From Flavobacteriales bacterium (GTDB lineage: Bacteria > Bacteroidota > Bacteroidia > Flavobacteriales > Flavobacteriaceae): a DNA stretch of 64,000 nt. Under the pieces are notes generated by a model. The model searched no databases. It saw only the letters and a list, made by a program, of their open reading frames with translations, and was not told the DNA's origin. Position 1 is the first letter of the stretch. Each line of letters begins with the position of its first letter. The position numbers and the translations under genes are program-made. The stretch spans positions 62,001 through 126,000 of the forward strand of contig JACJYY010000004.1 of NCBI GenBank assembly GCA_020635875.1, written 5' to 3'. Positions 29,141-39,372 of the stretch are shown here, piece by piece.

Positions 29141-30106
29141 ATGGCCTCTAGTCTACAAAATCTATTACCAGGGTTAAAATACCCTATAATCATGGCGCCA
29201 ATGTTTTTGGTAACCAATACTCGGATGGTAATTGAAGCAACAAAATCAGGTATTGCAGGGTGTATTCCAGCACTTAATTTTAAGAACACAAAGGAACTTG
29301 AAAAGGCTATTGTCGAAATGAAATCTAAGTGCGAAGGCCCATTTGGAATTAATCTCATTGTTAATAAATCGAATTTATATTATAAAGAGCAGTTGCGAGT
29401 TTGCTGCAAGTATAAAGTAGATTTTATTATTACCTCTTTAGGTTCACCAGCAGAGGTTATAAGAAAAGCACATGAGGTAGGGATAAAAGTTTTTTGTGAT
29501 GTAACGGATGTAGGGTATGCTGTAAAAGTTGAGGCAGTTGGAGCAGACGCATTGATTGCGGTTAATAATAGAGCAGGAGGTCATGCAGGACAACTCACGC
29601 AAAAAGAATTGTTGAAAACATTGAAAGAGAATTGTCGCATTCCAATAATTTCGGCAGGGGGAATTTCTACAGCTAAGGGAGTCAAATTTACATTAGATAT
29701 TGGTGCTGATGGGTTGTCAATGGGTTCTGTTTTTATCGCATCGGAAGAGGCTGATGTCTCTCAAGAATACAAAGAAGCCTGTGTACAATATGGAGCGGAT
29801 GACATTGTGATGACGACTAAACTATCAGGAACACCATGTACGGTAATTAACACACCTTATGTACAAACTGTAGGCACAAACCAGAATGGGTTGGAACGTT
29901 TTTTAAACCAAAACAAATCACTCAAAAAATGGTTGAAGGCGTTCGTTTTTTATAAGGGAATGAAGTCATTACAAAACGCTGCTTTTAGCACCACCTACAA
30001 AACGGTATGGTGTGCTGGACCAAGTATTGAGCACGTTAAGTCAATACGCCCTATTAAAGAAATTGTAAAAGAATTAGTCTCGGAAATAGAATCTATTCAA
30101 TCGTAG
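29141..30106 (+). CDS. Nitronate monooxygenase family flavoprotein
   Basis: 321 residues in a TIM-barrel of the 2-nitropropane dioxygenase / NMO family. Signatures are PIIMAPMFLVTN at the start, FGINLIV, the FMN-binding segment NNRAGGHAGQ and IPIISAGGIST followed by GADGLSMGSVFIASEE. Members oxidise nitroalkanes or related substrates with FMN and oxygen. Others in the family are enoyl reductases (FabK-like), which cannot be fully excluded. The 3' end overlaps convergent clpS by 14 bases. Confidence 0.88.
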   Translation: MASSLQNLLPGLKYPIIMAPMFLVTNTRMVIEATKSGIAGCIPALNFKNTKELEKAIVEMKSKCEGPFGINLIVNKSNLYYKEQLRVCCKYKVDFIITSLGSPAEVIRKAHEVGIKVFCDVTDVGYAVKVEAVGADALIAVNNRAGGHAGQLTQKELLKTLKENCRIPIISAGGISTAKGVKFTLDIGADGLSMGSVFIASEEADVSQEYKEACVQYGADDIVMTTKLSGTPCTVINTPYVQTVGTNQNGLERFLNQNKSLKKWLKAFVFYKGMKSLQNAAFSTTYKTVWCAGPSIEHVKSIRPIKEIVKELVSEIESIQS

Positions 30107-30368
30107 CTGATAAACCCGCATCTAATAAAGCAATGCACTTGTCTTTCAGCTCTTCGATAGCGCCTGTTTTGACGGTACATTTTCCATTATAATGGACAAT
30201 CATAGCGCATTGCTCCGCTTGTAAAGGGTCGTGATTACACACTTTTACCAACGTATTGATTACATGATCAAAGGTGTTGACATCATCGTTATACAGAACG
30301 ATTTCGTTCTGTATGGTTTCCAATTCTTCTAAAAGTAATTCTTCTTCTTTTTGATAAAATGGATTCAT
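30093..30368 (-). CDS. clpS: ATP-dependent Clp protease adaptor ClpS
   Basis: 91 residues. It binds N-end-rule substrates and passes them to ClpA. The sequence has the core LYNDDVNTFDHVINTL, with the expected Asn-Asp-Asp element, then CNHDPLQAEQCAMIVHYNGK and a helical end. The N-terminal arm is rich in Glu. It is the last gene of a minus-strand run with prmA, a DUF2147 protein and a START-like protein; its stop is inside the end of the NMO gene. Confidence 0.93.
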   Translation of the reverse strand: MNPFYQKEEELLLEELETIQNEIVLYNDDVNTFDHVINTLVKVCNHDPLQAEQCAMIVHYNGKCTVKTGAIEELKDKCIALLDAGLSATIE

Positions 30369-30410
30369 AAAAACTAGATGTTTGAGTTTAATCTATTGTT
30401 TGCTAGTCGA

Positions 30411-31247
30411 TTACAAATTTACGTATTTCATTCCAACCCAGTTATTCTTTTCCCTTTTTTTATCAACAGTTAATCCATTCTTTTGACAGCAGTCATCAAT
30501 TAATGGAATATCCTCAGTATAAAAACCACTCAATAATACTATGCCGTTTGGGTTTAAGTGTTTAACATAAGTTGGGATATCATTCAAAAGAATGTTTCGG
30601 TTGATATTAGCAATGATGACATCGTATTTTTGGTCAACCAAAAAAGAAGCATCACCTTCATAAGCAGTAATGTGTTGGCAATTATTTCGTTCTGTATTTT
30701 CAACAGAGTTCAAATAACACCAATTATCTATATCCACTGCATCAATTGGCTGGGCTCCTTTCATTTCAGCTAAAATGGCTAAAATTGCTGTTCCGCATCC
30801 CATATCCAAGACCTTTTTGTTCTTTAGATCCAAATCCAGTAAATGTTGAATCATGAGATGAGTAGTCTCGTGATGCCCTGTCCCGAAACTCATTTTTGGT
30901 TCAATTACGATTTCGAAAGGAGCATTGGTTTTAGGGTGAAAAGGGGCGCGAACTGCACACAAATCATCTACGAGTATAGGTTGAAAGTTTTTTTCCCATT
31001 CTTCATTCCAGTTTACCTGTGCGATGCTTTCGGTGGTATGAGATATAGAGAATCCGTCAGTACTCAAAATACGAATATCACGTAATAAATTGTCGGTTAC
31101 TAAACTTTCCTGAATATATGCAGAAAGACCGTTTTCAGTTTCTTCAAAACTTTCAAACGGGGTGTTTTCTAATTCTGCTAATAAGATTTCAACGCCAGGG
31201 TTAAGAGGTTCAACTGTAAAGTGATAGGCTATGTATTTGGATTCCAT
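30411..31247 (-). CDS. prmA: Ribosomal protein L11 methyltransferase
   Basis: 278 residues. It trimethylates ribosomal protein L11. Visible features are an N-terminal substrate domain, IEPKMSFGTGHHETT (the SAM-binding and catalytic start of the family), VLDMGCGTAILAILA and DVIIANINRNILLNDIP. Gaps to neighbours on the same strand are 11 bases to the upstream DUF2147 gene and 42 bases to clpS, so they likely share a transcript. Confidence 0.94.
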   Translation of the reverse strand: MESKYIAYHFTVEPLNPGVEILLAELENTPFESFEETENGLSAYIQESLVTDNLLRDIRILSTDGFSISHTTESIAQVNWNEEWEKNFQPILVDDLCAVRAPFHPKTNAPFEIVIEPKMSFGTGHHETTHLMIQHLLDLDLKNKKVLDMGCGTAILAILAEMKGAQPIDAVDIDNWCYLNSVENTERNNCQHITAYEGDASFLVDQKYDVIIANINRNILLNDIPTYVKHLNPNGIVLLSGFYTEDIPLIDDCCQKNGLTVDKKREKNNWVGMKYVNL

Positions 31248-31258
31248 AAGGGCTGTTA

Positions 31259-31678
31259 TTATTTACTAGAAGGAGTCCATGTTCTGGTTTGGTAAATCCA
31301 ACCAATATAGCCTCTTATTTGTAAGTTACCATCTTCGACAAAGATGGTGCTGTCATAGGTTTTGCCTGATTTAGGATCATAAATAGTCCCATCTGTCCAG
31401 CGTCCATCATCGTACTTTAAATTTTTAACAATAGTCAACCCTAGTAGAGGTACTTTACGCAATTCAGGCTTTGGATTATGTTTGTCTAGCTTTGGGCTTC
31501 CATCGGGTTCATTGGGAGTTTTTAGCCAAATCAATTTTCCAAAAACTTCACCTCCTTGTTTATAGATTTCTATTTTTCCATCTTTTTCTTGGGATAACCA
31601 AACCCCTAGTACATTATCTTTTTGAGCAAAAGCACAAGATGAAACCAATACAATTAAAAGAACGATTAGATTTTTCAT
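31259..31678 (-). CDS. DUF2147 domain secreted protein
   Basis: 139 residues with a signal peptide (MKNLIVLLIVLVSSCAFAQ; the Cys is followed by AFAQ and cleavage after AQ by signal peptidase I is more likely than lipidation). The mature part carries VLGVWLSQEKDGKIEIY, the closing GKTYDSTIFVEDGNLQIRGY and WTPSSK, typical of DUF2147. These are small beta-barrel-like periplasmic proteins of unknown function. It lies 3 bases after the START-like gene and 11 bases before prmA. Confidence 0.88.
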   Translation of the reverse strand: MKNLIVLLIVLVSSCAFAQKDNVLGVWLSQEKDGKIEIYKQGGEVFGKLIWLKTPNEPDGSPKLDKHNPKPELRKVPLLGLTIVKNLKYDDGRWTDGTIYDPKSGKTYDSTIFVEDGNLQIRGYIGWIYQTRTWTPSSK

Positions 31679-31681
31679 GAA

Positions 31682-32215
31682 TTATTTTTTTTCAAGGATT
31701 ACTTGAAGTTTATCCAGTCCTTTATCAAAATCATTACTAATCATAGTTTCAAAATCCATGAACCATAACATAATGTTCATAGGGTAGTCCATTTTACCAT
31801 CAAAATGCCACTGTACATTAGTTTCATTAGGCAAGATTGATTCAACAGTCATATACGCTGGAGCTGTAGATTCGAAAGGTGTTTTGAAACGCAACTCGTA
31901 ATCAATTCTCTTGTAAGGATCAATAGCTGTAATCTCTTGTTCTCCCACACCCACATCTTCTTTTTGACTTTCCCATCCAGCGATGAACCCGACTGTGCCA
32001 TCAGTTCCTTGATAGATTCTTTTCATTTCAGGATCCATTTCGGCCCATGTGCTATAGTTTTCTTGATTTTTAAGTAAAACGATATAATCAAATACATCTT
32101 TAATAGGTCTGTTGATATTTACTGAGCCCCAAGCATGATATTCTTTAGTGGTAAATAATGCTGCAATAAAAGGGAGGGCAATGATTACAAGTAGAGCTAC
32201 AATAATTTTTTTCAT
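31682..32215 (-). CDS. SRPBCC (START-like) family protein with membrane anchor
   Basis: 177 residues. A hydrophobic N-terminus (residues 3-22) is followed by a START-like/polyketide cyclase fold: EYHAWGSVNINRPIKDVFDY, the long middle part with QENYSTWAEMD, IDPYKRIDYEL and a C-terminal helix ISNDFDKGLDKLQVILE. Such domains bind hydrophobic ligands; the substrate is unknown. It heads a four-gene cluster with DUF2147, prmA and clpS. Confidence 0.85.
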   Translation of the reverse strand: MKKIIVALLVIIALPFIAALFTTKEYHAWGSVNINRPIKDVFDYIVLLKNQENYSTWAEMDPEMKRIYQGTDGTVGFIAGWESQKEDVGVGEQEITAIDPYKRIDYELRFKTPFESTAPAYMTVESILPNETNVQWHFDGKMDYPMNIMLWFMDFETMISNDFDKGLDKLQVILEKK

Positions 32216-32305
32216 GTTTTGTTGTTTGAGTTAATTTATTGCCAAATATAATAATTATAAAATATGTATTTTTAATGCCTAATAACCGAACCTAAAAAAA
32301 GTATC

Positions 32306-32983
32306 ATGAAAAATTTTGTTCCAGTATTTATAGTTGTGTTAATTGGACTTACAAGTTGTGAGGACGATGTTTATTCTTCTGACGAAGTGGTGGTAAAAGC
32401 GTGTGTAGATGCTAAAATTACCGATTTTGAAGAAAAAAATATTTGTAGCAAAAGTGGAGATGTTAAAGAGTATGTCTTTCAAAATCAGCAAGTTTATGTT
32501 TTCAATCCAGGTGATTGTGGTGCTGATATGACTGCTGAGGTTATTGATGCTAATTGTACTACGTTGGGGTACTTAGGAGGTATCACTGGTAATACTAAAA
32601 TTAACGGTGTTGATTTTTCGAATGCCTCGTATGTAAGAACGCTTTGGCGAAAAGACCCAAACAATAAACAAGCCATACAACAAGACGAAGCTACTCAACT
32701 TGCCAATCAAAAATTGGCAATTGAAAATACCGTTGCTAGTTATTCCTGTACAAATGAATCGGATTGGACGTTTATGGCTATCGGTAGTAAAGCCTGTGGT
32801 GGCCCAGAGGGATATATTGCATTCCCAAAATCAATTGCTCAAACAGTAATGCCTCAGATAGAGTCTTATACTCAAGCGAGAAAAGAGTTCGATATTAAAT
32901 GGGGAATGGCCTCAGATTGTGCGTATGCCGTACCACCATCAAAAGTTACTTGTAATAACGGTAAACCAGAGTTGGTGTATTAA
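32306..32983 (+). CDS. Lipoprotein with DUF6970-like N-terminal domain
   Basis: 225 residues with a lipoprotein signal (MKNFVPVFIVVLIGLTSCED, Cys18). The N-terminal module (residues ~32-85: CVDAKITDFEEKNIC, VYVFNPGDCGADM) resembles DUF6970. The C-terminal module (~130-225: YSCTNESDWTFMAIGSKACG, ARKEFDIKWGMASDCAYA) is rich in Cys, with an even number that could form disulfides. It looks like two modules joined. Standalone plus-strand gene; function unknown. Confidence 0.75.
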   Translation: MKNFVPVFIVVLIGLTSCEDDVYSSDEVVVKACVDAKITDFEEKNICSKSGDVKEYVFQNQQVYVFNPGDCGADMTAEVIDANCTTLGYLGGITGNTKINGVDFSNASYVRTLWRKDPNNKQAIQQDEATQLANQKLAIENTVASYSCTNESDWTFMAIGSKACGGPEGYIAFPKSIAQTVMPQIESYTQARKEFDIKWGMASDCAYAVPPSKVTCNNGKPELVY

Positions 32984-33008
32984 TGTATTTTTGTACAAGT
33001 CAATTATT

Positions 33009-33025
33009 AAAAAAGAGGCTTTTTT
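33009..33025 (+). terminator. Small hairpin after the lipoprotein gene
   Basis: AAAAAAG (33009-33015) and CTTTTTT (33019-33025) with a three-base loop AGG lie 26 bases after the lipoprotein stop and just beyond the end of the convergent pntB gene. The stem is weak (mostly A-T), but its T run can serve both strands. Confidence 0.45.
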
Positions 33026-33049
33026 AGGTTTTATCAAATTTTGAAATCT

Positions 33050-34429
33050 TTATGCATTATTTATTTCTTCTTTTAGCTTGCTTAAAGAAGCTTTAGCATC
33101 ACCAAATAGCATTTTAGTTTTTTCGCCAAAGAAAAGTGGATTTTGAATACCAGCATATCCTGTGCTCATTGATCGTTTAAATACAACCACACTCTTAGCT
33201 AGCTCTACATCGATGATAGGCATTCCGTAGATAGGAGAGGAGCTATCCTCTTTAGCCGCAGGGTTAACCACATCGTTAGCCCCAATAACAAGAACTACGT
33301 CTGTGGATGGCATTCCGTCATTGGCTTGTTCTAATTCCATTAATTTATCGTATGATACATCAGACTCAGCAAGTAACACGTTCATGTGACCTGGCATACG
33401 GCCTGCAACAGGGTGGATAGCATACTTAACTTCAACACCTTCTGCTTCTAAGACTTGTTCGATTTCATGGCAAATGTGTTGAGCTTGAGCAACTGCTAGT
33501 CCATAACCAGGTACAATGGCTACTTTGCTAGCATATTTTAGTTGAATAGCAAGATCAGAAGGGTTAACTTCTTTTACAATTTCTTCACGATCAGAACCTG
33601 AACCACCACCAGAAGCACCTAAACCTCCAATAATCACGTTAATCAAAGAGCGATTCATAGCCTCGCACATCATTACTGTCAGTATTATACCCGAAGCACC
33701 TACCAAAATACCACCAACAATCATAATGTTGTTGCTGTAAATCAAACCTGCCCCTGTAGCACCAATACCAGTAAATGAGTTTAGCAACGAAATTACTACA
33801 GGCATATCGCCACCACCAATTGGTGTAACGAAAGCGACACCATAAAACAAGGAAACAACTAATAATGCATATACTAACATCATATCTTTAGCTGGTTGCA
33901 TCATAATAAAAGCAGTAAGTCCAATTACACCTGCTAACGTAACTAGGTTAATGATGTGTGGTACAGGCAGTTTTAAATTATCTCTCAAAGAACCATTCAG
34001 CTTACCATAAGCGACCAATGAACCTGTAAATGAAATAGAACCAATGAATAAGGCGAATAGATTGACAAATACTTCACCACTTAACATAGGAGCTTGCGTA
34101 TTGTTCATTTCTACTATACCAATTAACATGGCACAAGCACCACCCAAACCATTAAATAAAGATACCATTTCAGGCATCTTAGTCATAGCTACTTTTTTAG
34201 CTGCCACTAATCCAATAACACTACCAATGATCATACCTCCAATAATCCAAAGATAGTTGTTGTCTCCCTTTTCTATTGGTGCAAATAATGCAATAAGAAT
34301 AGCTGCTCCCATTGAAAAAGCTGCTACTAAGTTACCTTTACGAGATGTTTCAGGGTGAGAAAGCCCTTTTAGACCATAGATAAACACTATGATACTTACG
34401 AGATATAGGAAATCTATTATATGTTCCAC
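33050..34429 (-). CDS. pntB: NAD(P) transhydrogenase, beta subunit
   Basis: 459 residues. With the two alpha proteins it forms the proton-pumping transhydrogenase that makes NADPH from NADH using the membrane potential. About eight to nine membrane helices occupy residues ~1-265; the NADP-binding domain (dIII) follows, with IVPGYGLAVAQAQHICHEIE, HPVAGRMPGHMNVLLAE, VLVIGANDVVNPAA and KRSMSTGYAG. It is the last gene of the pnt operon (upstream neighbour 42 bases away). Confidence 0.96.
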   Translation of the reverse strand: MEHIIDFLYLVSIIVFIYGLKGLSHPETSRKGNLVAAFSMGAAILIALFAPIEKGDNNYLWIIGGMIIGSVIGLVAAKKVAMTKMPEMVSLFNGLGGACAMLIGIVEMNNTQAPMLSGEVFVNLFALFIGSISFTGSLVAYGKLNGSLRDNLKLPVPHIINLVTLAGVIGLTAFIMMQPAKDMMLVYALLVVSLFYGVAFVTPIGGGDMPVVISLLNSFTGIGATGAGLIYSNNIMIVGGILVGASGIILTVMMCEAMNRSLINVIIGGLGASGGGSGSDREEIVKEVNPSDLAIQLKYASKVAIVPGYGLAVAQAQHICHEIEQVLEAEGVEVKYAIHPVAGRMPGHMNVLLAESDVSYDKLMELEQANDGMPSTDVVLVIGANDVVNPAAKEDSSSPIYGMPIIDVELAKSVVVFKRSMSTGYAGIQNPLFFGEKTKMLFGDAKASLSKLKEEINNA

Positions 34430-34471
34430 TTTAATTCTGTTTTTCTGTTAAAAATTAATTGTCTTAATAGC

Positions 34472-34786
34472 TTATTTTTTGTTCTTCTTTTTGAACATTT
34501 CAAGCATACGATTGGTTACCGCAAAACCACCTACTACGTTAATCATAGCCAAAGAGATTCCAACAAAACCTAAAGCAAGGGTCATATAATCAGTCGCTTC
34601 TGCTCTACGGATAAGAATGATTGCACCGATTACAACTACACCTGAGATGGCATTAGCACCAGACATCAACGGTGTATGTAAAACGGTAGGCACTTTTCCT
34701 ATAATTTCCATTCCAAGGAAAGAAGCCAAAACTAGGATTGTAATTATTCCTAAGTTTTCGCTCAAAAATTCAATTATTAATTCCAT
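34472..34786 (-). CDS. NAD(P) transhydrogenase, alpha subunit membrane part (PntA2)
   Basis: 104 residues with three to four membrane helices, including VLHTPLMSGANAISG, the conserved segment of the alpha C-terminal membrane domain. In many Bacteroidota and alphaproteobacteria the alpha chain is split in two genes; this is the second part. It lies between the soluble alpha gene and pntB on the same strand. Confidence 0.93.
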   Translation of the reverse strand: MELIIEFLSENLGIITILVLASFLGMEIIGKVPTVLHTPLMSGANAISGVVVIGAIILIRRAEATDYMTLALGFVGISLAMINVVGGFAVTNRMLEMFKKKNKK

Positions 34787-34850
34787 ATTTCTATGTTTAT
34801 TGTCCTCTTTAGGACACGTTATCTATTAATTTTACTTAGCGCTTAATCTC

Positions 34851-35996
34851 TTATGCTTCTGATTTTGTTTCTTCTTTTGCAGGAGCAAGACTGTCTGTAT
34901 TTCCATACACAACATTTCCACCATAAGCGATACAGCTTCCACGAAGTACAGGGCTAGAAAAGTCATGGACAATTTCTCCTTTCGGTGCCAAGAATTTTAA
35001 GAAATTCTCCATGTTTCGGCTAAACAATTGAGAAGCTTGTTCTGGAATTTGAGCAGATAACTCAGAGTCACCAATGATGTAAACACCATTTTCTATTACA
35101 GTTTGTTGATCTTTGGTATACTCACAGTTTCCTCCAGTTGAAGAAGCCAAATCTACAATTACAGATCCAGGTCTCATCGCATCTACCATCTCTTTTGTGA
35201 TGATTTTAGGAGCGGGACGACCTCTCAATTGAGCTGTGGTAATTACGATATCAGCCTTTTGTATTTTTTGTGCAACTAGTTCTTGTTGACGTTTTTTGTA
35301 TTCTTCTGATTGCTCAACTGCATATCCTCCAGCACCTTTGTCATCACTAGCACCTTCAACTTCAACAAATTTTGCTCCTAAAGACATAACCTCTTCTTTG
35401 GCAGCAGCTCTCGTATCAAAAGCCTCAACTTGAGCTCCCATACGTTTAGCTGTTGCAATAGCTTGTAGACCTGCTACACCTGCTCCAATAATTAATGCTT
35501 TAGCAGGAGGAATAGTACCTGCCGCAGACGAAAGCATTGGCATATATCGTGGGAATACTTCAGTGGCTTTAAGCACCGCTTTGTATCCGGAAATAGAAGC
35601 CATCGATGAAAGTACGTCTACTGCTTGCGCAATTGTAGAACGTGGAATCATGTCTAGGCTGTATACTGTTGCTTTATTTTTGTTAAAAGTCTCACAAACC
35701 TCTGGGGTATTGAATGGTTGGAACAAAGCCACCAATGTAGCACCTTCTTTGATAGTAGCAGCTTCCGCAGCAGTAATTGGACTGATGGTCATAATCAAAT
35801 CAGATGATTTAATAATTGAAGCTCTGTCCATTTTTGTGGCACCTGCCTCAGAGTACATCTCGTCTGTGATTAATGCTTTTACGCCTGCTTCACTTTCAAA
35901 GACTACTTGATGTGAATCTTTAACTAATTTTTTGATTAAATCAAGAGCGATTGCAACCCGATTGTCGTTTAATTCTTTAAGAACGCCAATTTGCAT
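34851..35996 (-). CDS. pntA: NAD(P) transhydrogenase, alpha subunit soluble part (PntA1)
   Basis: 381 residues, related to alanine dehydrogenase. Visible are MQIGVLKELNDNRVA, VFESEAGVKA, the Rossmann motif ALIIGAGVAGLQAIATAKRMGA and VVDLASSTGGNCE. It binds NADH and works with PntA2 and PntB in one membrane complex. First gene of the operon. The C-terminal end (from about 365) is a short linker that would join to the membrane part in unsplit enzymes. Confidence 0.95.
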   Translation of the reverse strand: MQIGVLKELNDNRVAIALDLIKKLVKDSHQVVFESEAGVKALITDEMYSEAGATKMDRASIIKSSDLIMTISPITAAEAATIKEGATLVALFQPFNTPEVCETFNKNKATVYSLDMIPRSTIAQAVDVLSSMASISGYKAVLKATEVFPRYMPMLSSAAGTIPPAKALIIGAGVAGLQAIATAKRMGAQVEAFDTRAAAKEEVMSLGAKFVEVEGASDDKGAGGYAVEQSEEYKKRQQELVAQKIQKADIVITTAQLRGRPAPKIITKEMVDAMRPGSVIVDLASSTGGNCEYTKDQQTVIENGVYIIGDSELSAQIPEQASQLFSRNMENFLKFLAPKGEIVHDFSSPVLRGSCIAYGGNVVYGNTDSLAPAKEETKSEA

Positions 35997-38018
35997 AGTT
36001 TCTTTAGTTATTAATGTGTAACGTTGGTTTAATAATAATATACGTTCAACACGTTTTTCGACGGCAAAGGTAGTAACTTTTGTGGATTATTTGGTTTAGA
36101 TTTTGTTAGTTTTTTGATGAATAGTATTCAATGAGATTGACCAGACATATTATTTTCAAAATTTAGGAATAAGACAAAAACTAGTTTTAATTTAAACTAC
36201 TCAATACTATTTGAGAGATGTTGTTTTTGTGATATTTTGTGCCTTCATAAGACAAATGATCATCGTCAAAATAGTATAGATTTTTTCCATTAGAAATTAC
36301 TACTTTATCATTTTGGGTCATTTTAGCATACACGTCGTAAACTTCCAAATTCAGATATTTTCCTTTAAGCTCTTTGATGTATTCGTTGTCTTTTATAGTC
36401 AACAAATTATTAGGATTTTTTATGAATTGATATCCATTTGTAGGATTAATTCCTAAATAAGTAAAATATTGACTTGCATTATTATCTCCTATAAATTCTA
36501 AGACTGGAGGCTGATTAAAAAGAATGACTTTAATTGATTGAGAACTTAAGTAATCTAATAGGTTAAGCAACTCTTCTTTATCGTTGTAGCTTGACCATCT
36601 GCACGCTATTATGACGACTTTAGGCTGCCATTTTTCGATGTTCTGGATTAAAGAATTGGCATAGTCAATTTTTTCTGTCTTGCTGTAATATAAATTTTCT
36701 TTCTGATCACTTATGTTTTTAATATTAAAAAATGGATTTACAGCATTAGAAGTATAGGATGATCTGCTAATTTTGAGAGAATCACAAATTTCATTTACAA
36801 TCTTACCCCACATAACACCATGCGAATCACCAAAAACTATTAATTCTGGGTCTTTATAATCAATACGTGTGATTATACCTTCTTCTTTATAAGCCGTGTT
36901 GTATTTAGAAAGTCTTTTAGGTAAATAAACATCATGAATAAGAGGTTTGTAAGGTTCTAAATCTACTTGTTTTGGTGAAATATCAAAAAACCTAAGGTAA
37001 TATTTAACTTGATTGTATTGAGAGTTATAGAATATATTGAAGAAGTTAGATTTATAAAAACTAGAAATTGAAATAGTAACAATAATTAATCCTACAACTA
37101 ATTTTAAAGTATGTTTTCCTTTTCTTGTTTTGTTTTCAATGAAATGATAGGAAAAAACAGAAATCAGTATGGTTATAACTACTATCAAAATATTGATGTA
37201 GTGAATATTGTAGTGGGATAATTGCCAAGAATATGCTCCAAAAAAGACAATAATTGGCCAATGCCATAAATACAAAGAATAAGATATTTTACCTAAGTAG
37301 ACTAGAGGAGGTAATGATAAAACTTGTCCTAAAAAATCTTTTTGACTACAAAACCCCAAAACAAAAGCAGTTCCGAAAACAGAAAGAAAGGTACTCGGTA
37401 TAGTCAAAAAATTAGGTGCCAAATAGGATATAATTATTGAAACAAATCCAATATATAAGAAGAGGGATTTTAAGAGCTTATTTTTAAAAGTCTGGTTAAT
37501 GTTTACAATACTTACAATACCACCGATACTTAATTCCCAAATTCTACTAGGTAATAAATAAAAAGCATGGGGTTCATTCGCATTTATTTGATAAGTGTAA
37601 ACCAAGAAGCTAACAATGGTAATTAGGATTAAAGTAGGGACAAATCGTTTGAAATACTTGTAGCTCAACAATAATACAAATGGATATATAAGATAAAATT
37701 GTTCTTCTACAGATAATGACCAAGTGTGTAAAAAAAAGGAGTTTTCCGCTTTAAAGCCCCAATAGTCGCCAAATTGATAGAGCGCATGAAAATTAAAATA
37801 TGAAAAAATGGCAGGTACTACATCTGAAGCTACAGCTTTTACATTAGGCTTAAAAAGAAGGATAGGAGATAGGATTAAAACGAACAATAGAACGGAAAGT
37901 AGTGTAGGCAATAATCTTTTTACTCTTCTTACCCAAAAATGGATCATTTTAAAGTTACTATCAGAGATGTCAGTAACTAATATTTTAGTTATTAGGAAAC
38001 CTGAAATAACAAAAAACA

Positions 38019-39252
38019 GGTGTAATGGACAAAAATTAGGCTATTTTTTAGACGATTCTCTCTAATGGACATTTATTAGGCTCTATTTTTTGCCATTTTT
38101 TGTGTTTAAAAAATTATTGTTCCAATTTTGTTTATCTGTACAAACGGAAACAAGCTCTGCTGGAGAGCAACTTGGATAGGGATACTATAGATGACCGACA
38201 AAAATGTCAATCCAATGGACTACTTTTTTTGTAGTCCATTGGTGTTTTTAGAGGTCTTCATGCCTTTAAAAACTCATCTATGAATTTCTTTTTTCTTTCG
38301 ACAGTTAATCCGTTGTGGTTTCGAAGTTTGTTCTTTAAATCAGCAAAGTGACCGTCAATCGCATTGGTTGTATTGGGGATTTCAAGTTCAATATTATCAT
38401 ACCAGATAAAGAGCCAAGGAAGATTGGTTTTTAGGCTTCTATAGGCACTTCGGAGTCTTTTATGAGTATAATTGGATTTCTTTGTAATAGGGTTTATGGT
38501 TCTTTCGTTTAGGAAATCTGACCATTTTTCAAACCACAATCCTAATGCTCCTACAAAACTGTCTTTGTCTGTTTGTTTCATCAAATCAACCACTTCCATG
38601 AGTTCTTGCGCTGCTTTGAGCTTAGGCTTTTTTGTCAAATATCTGCGAATAATGGCAGATTGATGAAACTGGCACATCTGAACAGGAATGTCTTTAAACA
38701 ATTGGATAAGTCCTTTTCTGCCATCACACACAATTCCGATGACTTGAAAACCGTAAGATTTCAATTGGTTGATTCCCTGAAGATAAAGAGCGTTTGACTC
38801 ATTTCTGACATAATATTTCAGCAGATTTTCTTTCGTCAGGGCATCTTTGAAAAGCATAACGCCAAAATTCCGTCCCCAATAAGTGGTGTCCATTAGAACA
38901 ACTACTTTTCTTGCTTTCTTATTCTTGAGATCATTTTTAACAGTAATTGTATCTAGCTTTCTTTGAATTGTTTTTACAGAACATCCGTGTTTCCGTGATA
39001 GCTGTAAATAGGTTTGTTTTCCTTCTACATAGTCTTTCCAAAGAATGTCACTATCAAGTCGGTTTCCACCCAAAAATTGCTTACCACAATGAGAGCATTT
39101 GTATAATTGAACACCTTTTACAACTCCGTTTTTCTTCGTAAAATGAGTACCACAATAAAAGCACTTTTTTTATTCATAACCTTTGATTTGCTGCAAAGCT
39201 AATCACAATAAGCCTTCTCGAAGATTTTAGCCTAATAAATGTCCATTAAGCC
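38019..39252 (-). mobile_element. Insertion sequence, IS256-like with zinc-ribbon transposase, copy 2
   Basis: Same 1,234-base element as at 14430-15663, with the same ends (GGTGTAATGGAC...GTCCATTAAGCC), inner terminal repeat and hairpin, and no difference seen. The target duplication here is AAAAAACA (38011-38018 and 39253-39260). It splits an acyltransferase gene and lies in the same orientation as copy 1, 23,589 bases away. Homologous recombination between the copies would delete everything between them. Confidence 0.93.
38258..39177 (-). CDS. IS256-like transposase with N-terminal zinc ribbon, probable -1 frameshift (copy 2)
   Basis: Identical in translation to the transposase of copy 1. 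The frame counted from TTG 39073 is 271 residues; the zinc ribbon (CFYCG, CSHCG) lies upstream in the same frame after a TAA, and the only ATG (39177) is in another frame, joined across seven A (AATAAAAAAAG). Expression of the full protein thus needs a -1 shift or slippage in the A tract. Confidence 0.85.
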
Positions 39253-39372
39253 AAAAAACACATCAACACCCAAATAACCACCATCAATCCAGGGATACCC
39301 TAAATGGAATAAAATTACAGGAATAACAGCAAATGTCCTGAGTCCATCAATTTCTGGTCTGTACTTCATTTA

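Larger units (their letters stand above)
36187..39369 (-). pseudogene. OafA-type acyltransferase with SGNH domain, split by IS copy 2
   Basis: The first codons are read from ATG 39369 (MKYRPEIDGLRTFAVIPVI ... YLGVDVFF), then the IS, and from 38010 the gene continues (VISGFLITKIL...) to the stop at 36187. Cutting out the 1,234-base IS and one copy of the 8-base duplication AAAAAACA gives an uninterrupted 646-residue protein. It has about ten membrane helices of the acyltransferase-3 family (SFFLHTWSLSVEEQFYLIYP), then an SGNH hydrolase-like domain from ~residue 400 (VFGDSHGVMWGKI and DDDHLSYEGT). Such proteins O-acetylate surface polysaccharides or peptidoglycan. Copy as it stands would not make a full protein; the piece from 37947 could be translated but lacks the first two helices. 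Confidence 0.87.
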
